A stretch of 64,000 nt of DNA from Taenia hydatigena (lineage: Eukaryota; Platyhelminthes; Cestoda; Cyclophyllidea; Taeniidae), in the NCBI GenBank assembly GCA_036345935.2, contig JADWOT020000001.1, positions 8,287,046-8,351,045 of the forward strand, in the 5' to 3' direction. Position 1 is the first letter of the stretch. The number at the start of each line of letters is the position of its first letter. Below are positions 26,380-38,259 of this stretch, in pieces. The notes beneath the pieces are model-generated. The model was not told the DNA's origin, ran no database searches, and was given only the letters and a program-made list of their open reading frames with translations. A program made the translations under genes and the position numbers.

Positions 26380-27672
26380 AGCATGATGCTGCCGGCGAGT
26401 ACACGCGCAACACTTATCCGCTGAGAAAAATACCAGCTGCATTGACTAGACGTTCATGCGATAAAGGACAATTAGAAGAAGATTGCAGCAATTATTTGGA
26501 CAAATGGCTACTAAAAGAAAGCAATTTGATTTGAAGACGCAACTATTGGTCGTTTAATAAGCTTCATTCCAAGAGTGTTTGTTAACAGTTCAATGACATT
26601 ATCGCCACAGCTTCATTTTAGTGTTAGTAGTCAGTTTGGTAGAAATCCCATTTATTGTATGCGGCATTTAAGCTTCTGACCTTCGGTTAATATAATTATG
26701 AAAAGGAAGTACAAGATGATGTTTAATTAGTTTTCGAATGTCTCAGTTTCTGCCTTGGAGCCCACCTCCTCCTCCTCGCTTGCCTCCAAATCATGCAACA
26801 ATCAGCGTTGTGTTGACAGCAATTTGTCCTAATAAACGCAGCAATTGTAACAGCTGTTTAATCAACTTTTGACGCAGCATCTATGTAGGTTAGCCAAATT
26901 AAAAGATGCGATTCAAATCTCTAATATGGACGAATTGTGAGAAAGAACGAAAAGTTATGCGAACGATTTGCAATGATGAGTTGTCAACTATAATGTTAAT
27001 CATCTCAAGGACAGCTTGAGCTACCATGTCTCGCTAGCTGTCACTGACACCTGATGAGAACACTTGAGGCCGTCGAATCAGCATCGGAGTAATGACTACT
27101 TCCCTTGTAGGCATGAGCAATCATTGACTCTGCACCACGCAATGGTTTTGGGCAAAAGGATGAGCTCTCAATCAAATGTCGCAGACTGCTAATGGATTAG
27201 CAAGAGGCTGGATTACCCTTAATATTTCAAGTAAAATAACTCAAGATAGACTGTGGGAATGGAAACCAGCTTATGCAATAGTGATTCACAGTATGTGTGG
27301 AGGACGTCGCTGGATAGAGTTCTGGTTTATTTATTTGCGAGGATGGCAAAACCTGCGATTTAAATGCTGCCGGTCAAAGATACTTGCACTCTTAGATTTG
27401 CTATAATAGGATTCCATTTGCATTTCTAATGTATAATCGCAAAGGTGAAGGCAAGTTGGTGTATCATATACCGTGATAAGAGACGCAGTACCAAGACTCT
27501 TTACAGCAATACCTGTTAATCCATATTTTAGCATTACAATGCTGAATTGCACGCAAACAATTACAAAATTTTGCAATTACAGAATATAAGAAGCAGAAAA
27601 TACTACCGAGTTTCAATGTATTCAGCATGACAAATCATAGCTAGCTGACCTGCCAGTTTGCTCGCTTCACTC
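26380..27672 (-). repeat. Dispersed repeat family A, 5' part (copy 3a, inverted)
   Basis: The reverse complement matches 45476-46870. Landmarks are GTGAAGCGAGCAAACTGGC at the start (27654-27672 reversed), the peptide-level match LKYGLTGIA and MQMESYYSKSK (27331-27576, minus), a GAGGAGGAGGTGGGCTCC block near 26760, and GTACTCGCCGGCAGCATCAT near 26386. This is the best conserved pair in family A, roughly 85-90% identical in places. The remaining part of this copy appears separately at 31221-34110 in the other orientation. Confidence 0.8.
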
Positions 27673-30600
27673 TCTTGTGCCACAAACCCATCTATTTTCT
27701 TTCAAATAATGGGAAAAAGCATCAAATTCTCAGTAGGGACCACTGAACTCGAGAACTTGAAAAGAATTGTTGCAAGACTTCTCCATCTCTTCGAAAGCCA
27801 TTCAAAGCCAAACACAAAATAAACGCATCGTTCTTCCCTTTGAAAGCTATGCAAATTAGAAGCGTAAATTCGGATATTTAGCCTTTCGATTTCGCTCCTT
27901 TTTAAAAAGCAACACTCTGCCAACTGCCGCGCAACATGTTGCACCAATTTTGGCTGCTTCAATTATGTCAATAGCTGCGATCGTTACATACGGTAACAGC
28001 AAATAAACAGGAGTTAACGGTTGTGGTTGTGCTAAAAGTTCTGCACTATTCAATGGAAAAATTGGACGTTTAAGTTCTGGAAGAGACCGACCGAAAAGAA
28101 GTGTTGAACTCGGTCTTGGTACCCTGAACGTTACATTGCCTGCAAACATTATGGATGTTGCCAGTAGAACTACTCCTATGTTGGTAGGTTGACATTTTCG
28201 TCGAAACCACAGACGGACAACACTTTGAAGATGCTTGCATACGTGTGTGCAGTTTACCAATGTCAATCTCGATATCGCCGCATTCACTGTCAGCGCTGCC
28301 TTGAATTCCATATGGCGGAATCTTATGTCTTTACTCACCAACCGGAAGGAGGTTCACGTTGAGACTTCAGTAGTCACTCTAAAGTATGCCTAGCAGAGCT
28401 CACTGGAGCGCGCTAACCACACTCGCTAATATCCTGGTTCCAGACAGAATGCTTACCATGAAGATTTGTCCATTTGGCCTAAGAACTCAATCATCTTTAC
28501 TTCAACTTGGCTAATGGTGATGTTATTAATGTCTTCTACATGGCGTGGGTCAGATGCTCCACAATTTGCCCATACGCATCTGAATCACAGGGCTGTGTGC
28601 CGCATAGTGTGGCTTCGTATAATTGCTAGTTATGCGAGCAAAAATAAAGCATGTGTGGTACAGTGAACCGTTTGAAGCGAACTTGAACACTTTCTTAACC
28701 GCCAGCATCAGAAAGACCCTTAATATTTGTAACCACGAATAAAGCCCCTAAAATCGGAACTAAGTACTTAATAAGACCATTCGTCAGATCAGGGAGCTAA
28801 CCAAATATCATGTGCAAATCCGGGTATTCGCTTGACCTTTACCCGGTTTCGCATACTTTGAGGCAAAAAATTTTTGAGGAGTTCGAGTGCTATTGATGGG
28901 ATGAAGATTATGACTACCTGATGGACGTGTTCCACAACTTTGCCTTATGTGCTTGGTAAGCTAAAACATACCGTCCCAACTTACCTGCTACTGCACTCCG
29001 GCGCAACGAGGTGGTCACAGGCTAGTAGTCTCATTGACTGCAGTCCTCGACTTCCACTGCACTGATGAGTTGCGCCTCTGACCTTAGGAATGCCTTTACT
29101 GGCTTCCATTCTAAAAGTCTAGTGCGTTGACAAACATCAGCACACCATTTGGACCATCAATCCACTCATTTAGTGGTCTCAGCGTATAATCTGACCATAT
29201 TCAACAAACTTAGGATCTTTTAACGAAATGTTGCTCTGGTTTTTTGGCTATGCCAAGGTCGAGAATGCGGATAGGAAGCCAGCTAAAAGGCCATAATTTT
29301 TGAATAGTTTTCTTTGCCGGAGTAGAAACGAAAGCCAAGCGCTACCTACTTTTAGAGAGCTGCAAAATTCAGGCGTTTTGCTTTCGGGTGATCAAAAAAT
29401 GTTGCCTTGCTGTTCTTCTCTTTGACTGCCTTTGGTTGTAGGCCTAAAGCCTATTCTCTGGTGCACACCTGCAGGCCTTTCCAGCGTTCCTCACACACTG
29501 CCATAGCTTCTTTTAAGAGGAAATGCTACATTCTAATTAAGCAATTTCCACTTTCTTGTGTTACTTGAATAATGGGTAGCAAAAGTAGCGATTTCTCTGT
29601 CAAAATCAAGTCCATTCCAAATTCTTATGTAACCCACCAAAAGCTCATGTGTGTTTATTTGCACATAAAACGAGACCGCCTCATAACGCTGAAGAAGTGA
29701 CAGGTAAAGCATCAACTTTTCCTTGAGCTCCCTGGTTTTCACGGATCCAGTTGGTTCCACGAACCCAAATTGCCTTCAAATTATGGAGGAAAAGTATCTA
29801 TTCCTCACTTTGAGGAGTTAGACGCATCAATACTTCACTGGGGGAGGACTCTATGCTCTACTCCATCTGACGAAATCACACTACGCATAAATGCTCATGT
29901 CTTGTTTCCACGCCACCGCATAGAACTGTTTAAGAGACAAACAGCTTTGCAATGCTTATTATGCGCAATCTTTGACAGCATCCTCTCAGCAACTCAACAC
30001 GTTGTTGCTCTATTTCATGCCATGAAGACTGATGAGGAATTTCTGCGCCTTCTGCTAGCGTGATCTTGGTACTTCTTGGCAAAAGGTCTTTTGAGTAAAA
30101 TATCTACCAGAAATGACCAAAATGTACTTCTCTCCCATTTAATTCTTCACGGACATCTGCCCAGAAGTAGATTACCTTCGTCTCTCCTTTCTGCCATAAC
30201 TCGACCATCTTCACTTAGGCTTTGTAGCAACATCGACAATACATGGTCTTGACGTAAGGCCTAATAGCTGCACACTCGGAGGTGAGTTGATTAAGCAACG
30301 GGATGCTAAGAGTGCTGCCCACGAAGTTTCCTAAAGCCGCCATCTACTACCTACAGAAAATTAACTAATGAAGTTGTAAGAAAGTCAGGAGATGCAGATC
30401 AATCCAAACCAAACAATGAATGCACTTGCAAGAAGCATAAACACGAAGGCTAACACAAATACAAGATTGCTAGTCCTGGTTAGTAGTTTGAGAACAACCA
30501 CTTTAGTGGCCATCATTGGAGTTGACATCTCCCCTGGAGACAGGTCATTGCGAAGTTCCCTTTTTGTTTTCACTATAATTTAGAAATGCATTCGGTCTTA

Positions 30601-31220
30601 TGCATGCTTAAGCGGTAATATTTCGTCTCATTTGCCGTAGAGCGATGGTCATCGAATCCTTTAAATAGCTACACTTGCTTCAGATTGCAGGCAAGTCAAC
30701 TGGCGTAGTGACAGTCTGTATCACCATTCCCAGTGTTCGTTATTGCACCTACTCCAAAGATATACTCAACCCAAGATGATAGAGAGGTAAAACAAAACAA
30801 TTTTAGGCTATACCAACCCGTCTCCTTGCACTATCCTTATCGTACGATCTGCAAAGCTGCTGGCATGGAAGAAGACACAAAAGTCACATTTTAACTGGTA
30901 GTGAGTGCGAGAGACATTGGCAAAGGGGACAACGACGAAAATAAAGACGCTCACCATGATGTTGGTGCATTTGTTACTAGCACTGCGCACCGACAAAAGC
31001 CGCCAAAATTGAAAGTTACTCCAAATCCACTTCGACTTCTTCGCATAATCGGTGGGGCTGCAGCTCCGAACCGTGCCTCTTTTTCTCCGAGGATGGTATT
31101 CTTAGCAGTTAGTTATTTTCTAGTAGGCGTGGATCCAATCCAAGAATAGTGCCAACATTTTGTTTCCGTTTCAAGCACTGCAAATTTATCGGGACGAACA
31201 ATCGACAACAAAAAACCACA
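27673..31220. other. No gene recognised
   Basis: About 3.5 kb. A 161-codon frame on the minus strand (27856-28341) is the longest unassigned frame outside satellites. It has a hydrophobic middle but no family motif and no supporting splice or promoter signal. Other frames are shorter. Nothing else recognised. Confidence 0.45.
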
Positions 31221-34110
31221 GCTAGTAGGTGGGTTGAACTCACATTGCCGCAATATTGCCAATGATGGAACAAAACTTTACAGAATTATATGACAGAACT
31301 GCTGGTTGTCTCTCTCACACCCGATTTCTTTTCTAACCCAGTAGCCCTAATATTCGGTAAGTGACGTTTAGTTTCATTTTTGCTTCCTGAAAATTATCCT
31401 GAACGCGGCAATGACGCATTACCTCCCTCCTCCTAGACCATGTAGATCTCCTAGTAAATCGGTGATTTTTTCCACAGATGGTGTGTCCACTTTAGCGTAT
31501 GTATAACAGTAAAAGTCCTAAACCATTCTCCCCCAGGCAGGTTATTATGCAGCCCAGTAGGGCATAGAGGCAGCGGACGGTGAAGTGAGAGAGCGTTCAA
31601 ACGGCCCATACCAAATTGACATTTTCTGACACTGGAGCACCAAATCAGACCAGAAACTGCTCATGTGATACGAGACTTATTGAGGAACCACTTGCGTCAT
31701 TTGTGACACATTTGGAAATAAGGAAATTGTTCATGGCGCCATCAAAGGTAATTCGGACGATACACGTTTGACAAATTCCTTAACAAAGTGCAGTATAAGC
31801 AGGTTATTAAATGACTCAGTAAGGCGTGGAGGCAGCGGACAGAGAAGTAGAACGCGAGAACGGTTTTTAGCGAATCGGTATTATAGGCACTGTAGCACCA
31901 AATGAGACCAGAAACTGCTTAAACAGTGCATGTTTGGCGCATTTTCTGACAAGGTGCAATAATGTATTGAATACCATTGGCGAGAAAAGTGTGTGGGACT
32001 GGACAGGCTAACTGAGCGGCATCGGCACAGCTCTGCCACTTTAAGACTGAGGCCGCATTGTTCATGATCAAATGATACCTGATTCGGAACTACATGTTGC
32101 ATATATTGCTAAAAGTCTTAAAATATTTCTGGCACGAAATTTCTAAAATGTTTTGGACACAACGAGAAAAACTAGTAAATTTGGCAGAATGAACAGAAAA
32201 CAAACTATATAGTCAAAAAAAGTCTTAGTGAAACACCAGACTAGTGTAAAAAGCTGAAACTTGAGTATTTTTTGGGAGTAGCTAGAAAGCATGCAAGGCG
32301 AGAGCGGCAATAGAATGCGCAGTTGGTTAAGAAATTTGAGAGTTGAGTGGTTACAACCAATCGGAGAATTGGCGCCTGCGATAGTTATGCGCAGATGCCT
32401 ATGGGTTTGGCTCCCCGCAATCCCCATTCCATGTATTTACAGCTTCATTCATCCCTTCATTCACCTTCACACGCACTCATCCATCCTAGCATGTGTGCAT
32501 GCCTACAACTCCAACCACATTGCATTGAAATTAAATTCTCTTACCTTCATGTAATTCCTGCTTCTTCGCATTTCAGATTCTCTCCCTTCATTTAATCTAT
32601 CCACACCTTACTTTGAATTGCCTGTTGCAGTTGTTCATGCACCTGCAAATGCTATCTGCGAGGCTTCATTTTACACTGCACCAACAAAGGTACACCTATT
32701 AATCTTTGGTTGATACTGTGGACCCTACCCTGACCTCAACATCCACTACTGCCTCCAACGTCACTGCTTTTTCCTTTAGCACTACATCTTTTTTTAACTT
32801 GCATCCTACTCTAGGCAATAGTTTTGATTGCACACAAATGAGAGGCGAGGTCGCATAGTGGCATCATTGAGGCACCTAAAATGGCCTTAACCACACGAAA
32901 CGTGGTCGTGGAACACGGCCAAGAGGCAGTCCCAATCTCCGATGTGTCAATAGCACCTGAACTCCTAACAAATACCCGTGTGTTAAGAAGTGTAAAAACC
33001 GTGCAAACGCTGTGGGATTAACACTTTACTCTTTACTATTTTTGCATAGTCATTTTTGGTAGTAAGCGTTGGTGTTCTTAACAATACTCACAGTCAAGAA
33101 AATCTTCAAGCTGACCTTGAAGGTTCACCGTTCCACCTGCACTGTCTTTGGCCCATATGGCAAGCAGATGCGTGACGCTCCCTTGTGTGTCCCACAGCTC
33201 TATGCTCCAGACGCCTGAAGGCAACTTGTGAAGCATCCGTCCCACGTCATGTGGAAGATATTTGCAACATCCTCAATTGCCATTTGGAGTAAGGATGAAT
33301 TAGTTCTTAAATCAACTACACAAATTTTCGCAAAAAACGCTTTTGTCAGGAACCAGTGTAGCAGCGAATGAGATTAGCGCACTTCAATGAACTCTGCCAG
33401 GCGTGCATTGGAGAGACCATTGAAATCGAGAAGTGCGCCTTCTTCCAATAATCTTTAATATTCGTGGAACTTATGGCAGTGCTGGCAATGAATGCGGTAG
33501 ATTCGAGTGTCACGTCATTGAACTGCATTTCCTTACGCAAACATCGTGAATATTTCTTCCAAAACTATCTTTTTGTGATTCTGTAGCAAAGAGATGTTAA
33601 ATGAGGTGGATAAAGGTAGAGAGAGTAGCGAGAAATTTCACAACTTCTGCCTTCTTCTGCTGATGAACAACCGCTACGTCGCAAATGACGTCGCACGTCA
33701 CCTCCTACTTGCATTCATTTTGTCTAAAAAGATCACTTTAAGGTAGCGGAAATGCGATCGAATCACGATAAATTCCAGGTTCTAAATACCTTCAACCACC
33801 AGTGGTTAAATGAGCAAATCCCACGATTCTTGCAGCTACGTGAACCGAAATTTCTTTCGGCAGGATAGACGACGCTACGAAATTTAATTCCATTTATTTT
33901 AATTAGAAAATCAAGATGATGCAACAGTTGATAAGCGATGCTTAACAATTTATCAAAGGTAATATAGTGATGCCTAGTCAGACAAGCCAAATGGGCTCAG
34001 AAATCGAATCGGATCCATTCATCATTTTTGCAACAGGCTACTTTAGAGGTATGGCACTTATAGCATGTCCACTACACTCCTCAGCTTCAAGGCAGGCAAG
34101 TAGCTGAACA
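31221..34110 (+). repeat. Dispersed repeat family A, 3' part (copy 3b)
   Basis: Begins at the GTAGGTGGGTTGAACTC segment (31226), matching 47920 and about 8740 in the other copies. It proceeds through GACCATGTAGATCTCC (31436), GGCATAGAGGCAGCGGACGG (31561), GTTCATGATCAAATGATACC (32060), pyrimidine-rich DNA at 32430-32800 and GAGGCACCTAAAATGGCC (32870). It ends near CTCCTCAGCTTCAAGGCAGG (34077), which pairs with about 50635 in copy 2. An internal partial duplication repeats the GAGGCAGCGGAC segment at about 31570 and 31830. Confidence 0.75.
32340..32425 (+). mobile_element. SINE-like module, head only (copy 3)
   Basis: A-box-like AGTTGAGTGGTTACAA (32341) and B-box-like GGGTTTGGCTCCCC (32403) lie at about the spacing seen in the other copies. 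The body is missing: the sequence passes directly to the pyrimidine-rich DNA that lies about 700-900 bases further on in the other family A copies. This is an internal deletion of a module that was present in the ancestor of this repeat. Confidence 0.45.
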
Positions 34111-34989
34111 TTTGGAATACATACATTGGCCCTTTTATCCCCACTCTGCCTACATTGCAACCCAAAGCGCTTCTCGCCAACTTCATCCCTTCAACATGCC
34201 TTCAATTATTCGCTTATTCTTCCTTTTGATCTTTTCCCATCCATCTCTTCTCTTCTTCATCCAATGCACCTTCTTTTATCCATCCCCACCACAACCACTG
34301 CTAGTAGGCGCCCTCCCTCACCTCCCTTCTTCCTCCATTATTCGTAAGATCTTCCTTTGTTTTTCCCATATTTCTTTCTTCTCTTCCCTTCTTTTTTCCC
34401 AGGAAGCTTCTTTTAACTGGCAAGCATTACTTTGATCACTTCTTTTTCTGCCATGGTTTATTCTCTCATTCTTCCATTTCTGCACTCATCGCAGACATAT
34501 TTCACCACTTTTTAGTCTCTACTTCCATGCACACTTTTCCAACGGTAAAAGAAATCACCTCATTTGCACGCATAGCCAGGCTCTCTTTCTCTCTCCTCAC
34601 GCCTTCTCTTACATTAATATTATTCTTGTACTTCCATCCCCCCATCAACATTTAAATCATTCTGCTTGCAACAAACTTGAGCACTCATCAAATAAGTTCT
34701 AATGTTTGCCATTTCAATGATACCATTGCCTTAATCAAGTCTTATTTCTCATTTCGTCTTCCCATCACACCTATGTGACACACAGGCACGCAAACACACA
34801 CACATATTTATTCAATATGTTTCTTCCTTTCTTCACTCATGCTGCAGCCAAATTTTATATTTCTCACCTTAATACTGCTAACAGTCTTCCTCCTATAAGA
34901 AATGCTGCAGTCAGATGCTCTCAAGTGACGTGCCTACGGTGTGATATTCGTTAGCGATCTACCCGACGTAGACTTTTTATTGCTTCTTC
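34111..34989 (+). other. Pyrimidine-rich flank of the left arm, no gene recognised
   Basis: The plus strand is rich in C and T (long CTTCTTCTT-type runs at 34200-34520). Open frames here are composition effects. The left arm of the histone inverted repeat begins at 34990. Confidence 0.5.
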
Positions 34990-35079
34990 CACTAAGGTGT
35001 AGAGGGGCGTTTCTACAGGAGTGCCGGCACTTCTCTTCCATTAAAACCCAAGTCGGCAATGTGGGCCTTGCGCTGCTGA

Positions 35080-35315
35080 TGGGAAGTAGGTGCTCGCCTT
35101 TTAAAACACATCTCTGCTAACGCCAAGCATCTGCAGGTTGCCAAAGAAGTAGAGCAGTCTGTCACAAGGCACTTCAGACAGGTGATAATGAGAAAGCAAA
35201 GAAGGAGGAAAAGGAAGCTGGTGGGGCGAAGAAAGAGGCGAAAAAGGAAAAGACGCACAAGGCTAATGCCGATGTTCAAGTTGACGGTGAGCTAAAGAAG
35301 ACCCGTGGCAAGTAA
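35080..35315 (+). pseudogene. Lys/Glu-rich coding remnant, unrecognised (left arm)
   Basis: Two overlapping frames look protein-like. One reads ANAKHLQVAKEVEQSV (about 35116-35163). The next, in a shifted frame, reads GDNEKAKKEEKEAGG, then AKKEAKKEK, and ends ELKKTRGK before TAA at 35313. A plausible reading is the end of a gene with a charged Lys/Glu tail, broken by a one-base shift near 35175. The identical arrangement lies in the other arm. No family is recognised. The purine-rich composition alone could also produce such a tail. Confidence 0.25.
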
Positions 35316-35553
35316 AGACGACTCTTCACCAACACCATCGGCTGACTTGCCTGGCACTGATGTCAACAGCCTCATCAACTTAGGCTTACTGATTCCACTT
35401 GACATTGATGGAATAGTGATGGGATAGTGAGATTATCCCTCTGCTTAACGCGGTATCTCTACTCTAGGGGTGTTATGGACATATTACTTGTTGTTGTTGT
35501 TGTTGGTGCACCTGTATGTACAGCCAGCGGTTAGCAAAGGAGGACCGATGTCC

Positions 35554-36100
35554 CTAGGAGGCACTTCCAACTCTGTTTCGTCTTGCGGAAGATGCACCAT
35601 AACCATCTTCAAGATCTTCATCGCTATATTCTTTATCTTCGTCAAATCTGCGACCTCCTCCTCCTACCTTCCAAATCGTCCCCATCCGCCTCCATCATCG
35701 TCGTCGTCGACATCGTCCTTATCATCACTATGGTTTCTGGAATCCCCATCATCTCTATACATCGGCGATCTCCTCCTCGTCCATTCCTGCGCCGAATTCT
35801 ATCATCATCCTTATCATTCATGTCATATCTATCACCGTCTATTCTGCCATCTCTATCGCATCCACCGTTGTTGTCTACGTCGTATTTGTCTTCACCATAC
35901 TTATCACGTCGAACACCATCATCCTCATTGTCGCCACGGTCGACAGCACATCCAACCTATCCGGCGTTGGCGTTGGATTAGTCATCCCCAAGAGGCACTT
36001 CCGACTTCATTTCGTCCGCCTTCTCCAGCGATACAGCTTGCAGACCGACTGACATTAAGGCCAGTATGGTCATGCTAATGCAGAATCGGATGGTTGGCAT
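35554..36100 (-). pseudogene. Secreted Asp/Arg/Gly/Tyr-rich protein, decayed (left arm)
   Basis: ATG at 36100 (minus strand) opens a 40-codon frame. It starts with a good signal peptide (MPTIR, then FCISMTILALMSVGL, then QAVS as a likely cleavage site) and continues acidic (ADEMKSEVPLGDD) to TAA at 35978-35980. After that stop and a TAG seven codons later, the same frame continues as Asp/Arg/Gly/Tyr-rich sequence (DRGDNEDDG, DKYGEDKYD, DGDRYD). It then passes through two other frames (NHSDDKDDVDDDDD; RRFDEDKEYSDEDIGDGYG) to a stop at 35554. The gene is divergent from H2B with 560 bases between start codons. The composition recalls helminth eggshell (vitelline B-like) proteins, which is only a guess. 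The stops are shared by both arms, so the damage or the 40-residue product predates the duplication. Confidence 0.5.
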
Positions 36101-36516
36101 AGGTAGATGAAGCAAATGTTAATTTTCAGCGATTCTGTCTAGACTTTCATGATCTGGCAATGACCTTCAACATCCATTATTCCAGCGCCACATGGACGCC
36201 GTCAAGACATGAGAGGATTGCGGTCATGCAGCAGAAGGGGAGGACGATGAGTTCAAAAAATAAAGTGATCCCTTCAAAGCAAGTTTTGCCTACATTTAAA
36301 TTCTAATTGACAAATGAGGTTGACTTAATAGTTTTGAACGTAAAAGGAATGAAATAAGAAGAATGTTTTAGTGTTTGAGTGCACTGAATCTAGGCATTGA
36401 TTGGCTAATCCAACGACGCCATCTATGCACACAAATAACTGGTGCGATTCGCCGTCATCATCTACCTTATATCGATACCCAATGAGAAGATGCCTGATGC
36501 AGTTTTCACTATCGCT

Positions 36517-36521
36517 ATTGG
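36517..36521 (+). promoter_or_regulatory. Inverted CCAAT box upstream of H2B
   Basis: ATTGG (CCAAT on the other strand) lies about 60 bases upstream of the H2B TATA box, a usual place in histone promoters. A second ATTGG sits near 36399. Confidence 0.45.
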
Positions 36522-36580
36522 CTGACACATAAGCCATTGACAACTCGAACTTTGCCAGTGAAAGTGATGGAAGATTTGTC

Positions 36581-36588
36581 TATAAATA
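36581..36588 (+). promoter_or_regulatory. TATA box of H2B (left arm)
   Basis: TATAAATA, 72 bases before the ATG at 36660, leaving room for a short 5' leader as in replication-dependent histone genes. Confidence 0.7.
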
Positions 36589-36659
36589 AATGTGGTGATG
36601 GCAGTCTCGAAGTGAATTTTGTTGAACTTCACTGACGATTAAGAGAGGAGGAAGTTGTC

Positions 36660-36995
36660 ATGCCTCCTAAAGTAGTGTCAGGCAAAGCTGCAAAGAAGGC
36701 GTCGAAGGTGAAGGTGTCGAAGACGGACAAGGCAAAGAGGAGACGGAGGAAGGAGAGCTTCGTCATTTACATCTACAAGGTGTTGCGCCAGGTGCATAAG
36801 GAAACGGACATCTCGTCGAAGGCGAGCGAGCGAATCGCTGCTGAGTCGAGCCGGTTGGCGCGCTACAACAAGAAGTCGACAATCACGAGCAGAGAGATTC
36901 AGACTGCTGTGCGTCTGCTGCTGCCTGGTGAGTTGGCGAAGCACGCGGTGTTGGAGGGTACCAAGGCTGTGACCAAGTACACCAGCTCAAAGTAG
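36660..36995 (+). CDS. Histone H2B, alpha-2 helix shortened (left arm)
   Basis: A 111-residue core histone H2B, normally the partner of H2A in the nucleosome. The ATG follows a purine-rich leader and is the only in-frame start. The order is normal: basic tail ([21 protein letters not shown]), alpha 1 ([11 protein letters not shown]), alpha 2, loop 2 ([13 protein letters not shown]), alpha 3 ([15 protein letters not shown]) and alpha C ([13 protein letters not shown], including the lysine equivalent to the ubiquitinated K120). The anomaly is [12 protein letters not shown] where other H2Bs have twelve conserved residues between the Ala and ERIAAE, a net loss of 11 (33 bases). That removes about three turns of alpha 2, part of the H2A/H4 interface. 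No stops or frameshifts are present. It is either a functional oddity or a recent pseudogene. This copy has Ser15 and Lys71; the other has Leu and Met. Confidence 0.93.
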   Translation: MPPKVVSGKAAKKASKVKVSKTDKAKRRRRKESFVIYIYKVLRQVHKETDISSKASERIAAESSRLARYNKKSTITSREIQTAVRLLLPGELAKHAVLEGTKAVTKYTSSK

Positions 36996-37051
36996 ACGAG
37001 TTGGATGTAGAGTGCTCGACTCCACCGTGTGCGTGAATGAACCCATCCCAC

Positions 37052-37067
37052 GACCCTGTTGAGGGCC
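37052..37067 (+). terminator. Degenerate histone mRNA stem-loop after H2B (left arm)
   Basis: GACCCTGTTGAGGGCC, 57 bases after the H2B stop. It has the 6-bp stem and 4-base loop layout of the histone 3' element, but the second base pair is A opposite C instead of G-C, and the loop is GTTG instead of the U-rich consensus. No purine-rich U7-pairing element follows: the next bases are ACCACCACTACCACG. 3' processing of this transcript is therefore doubtful. Confidence 0.65.
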
Positions 37068-38168
37068 ACCACCACTACCACGTTCGCTTTTGATTGCTGT
37101 GGACGAAAATGTGCGCATTTACTGCCGCTTTCTCCCTATGTCTAGTCCTCATTCTCATTGTCTGGGCGCTCTCGAAGTGCTAGTGTTAGTATTGGCTGTG
37201 GTCATCACTAGGTGTAGGCAGGGGAGGTCGAATGAGGGGAATAGGAGGCACAATGACTGATGTGAGGATGGCTACGGGGTTCAGTGCTAAGGGAAGGAAT
37301 GAAATAAGCTTTGTGTCAGATTGAGCGTTTTCAGTGCTTTTGGTTCTCAGAGATCTCACAAAAGGATTATATTATTGGATGGGCCACAAGGCTGTGTTCT
37401 ACATTAGTAGGTTGAGGACGTGCAAAATGATTGCATGAAATTTGGGCGTGATCAGGTGGGTCACCAAAGTCATTGTGGCGCAAACGTTCGTGGTTGGTAT
37501 CGTTTTATTAAATTAGAATGGGAAAGGATTGCTTACAACCGGCTTTATTTGTTTCATGGAAAAGCGTTTGATGATCATTTGCCCAGACATTCACAACAAA
37601 CTGCTTTCCTTGATACTTTTCGCAGCGTCCAAAATATCAAACGATTGATGGTTTGTGGCATTTTCAGCTTTTTGCGTGCACCAACTTTACTACCACTGCC
37701 AATTTTGGGTAAGGTGGCATCACACTCGTGTACACTTAAATGCATAACTTTGTAAATGCTTTAAAAGCACTTGTCATAGTAAATAGGAAATGCTGGCAAA
37801 TAGGCAATTATTAGAACAAGAATTAAGAAGGAGCTTGAAGAAAACCTAACTACACATGTTAGGAATGTAACGCAAAGTAAATTAGATGCTTACGAAGGCT
37901 ATCTGCACATTGCGTTATCTACTCTGTCCTTTTTTGGCACATGTAACTAGAGCTTTGGGATCATCTGAGGTGAGAGTTGAATGCAATAACATGACTTCTC
38001 TCGCACGCAACCTAGTTAGGCGAGATGCAGTCATCTGTTCAGTGCAGCAGGAGGATTAGTCGACAACCGATGGCAGAGGGTATTGGCGTTGGCAAATTAA
38101 TGAGATGTGCGAATTGATTCGACTGCTCTGTGGTCAATAAGAAGTGTCCCAGCGTGATGAGTGTAGTT
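37068..38168. other. H2B-H2A intergenic region (left arm)
   Basis: About 1.1 kb without a recognised gene. A plus-strand frame starting at ATG 37435 and ending at 37755 is present unchanged in the other arm, but the whole segment is nearly identical there, so this says nothing about selection. No histone H1, H3 or H4 sequence is present. Confidence 0.55.
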
Positions 38169-38174
38169 TATAAG
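38169..38174 (+). promoter_or_regulatory. TATA-like box of H2A (left arm)
   Basis: TATAAG in GTTTATAAGGTGGG, 91 bases before the H2A ATG at 38260. A CACGTGAC motif follows at about 38190. Confidence 0.55.
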
Positions 38175-38259
38175 GTGGGAGCAGTCCGGCACGTGACGGA
38201 GTCACGCTTCAATCGGTTTGCTGTATATTGTGTCGACAGGGCGAGAAGAGAAGAGAAGA

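Noticed and set aside
27856..28341. 161-codon minus-strand frame with a hydrophobic middle
   Set aside because: No family resemblance, no homologous copy in the window, and no splice or promoter support. Listed as the longest unassigned frame in case a search recognises it.
37435..37755. Open frame between H2B and H2A, identical in both arms
   Set aside because: The surrounding non-coding DNA is equally identical, there is no recognisable domain, and no promoter or stem-loop belongs to it.
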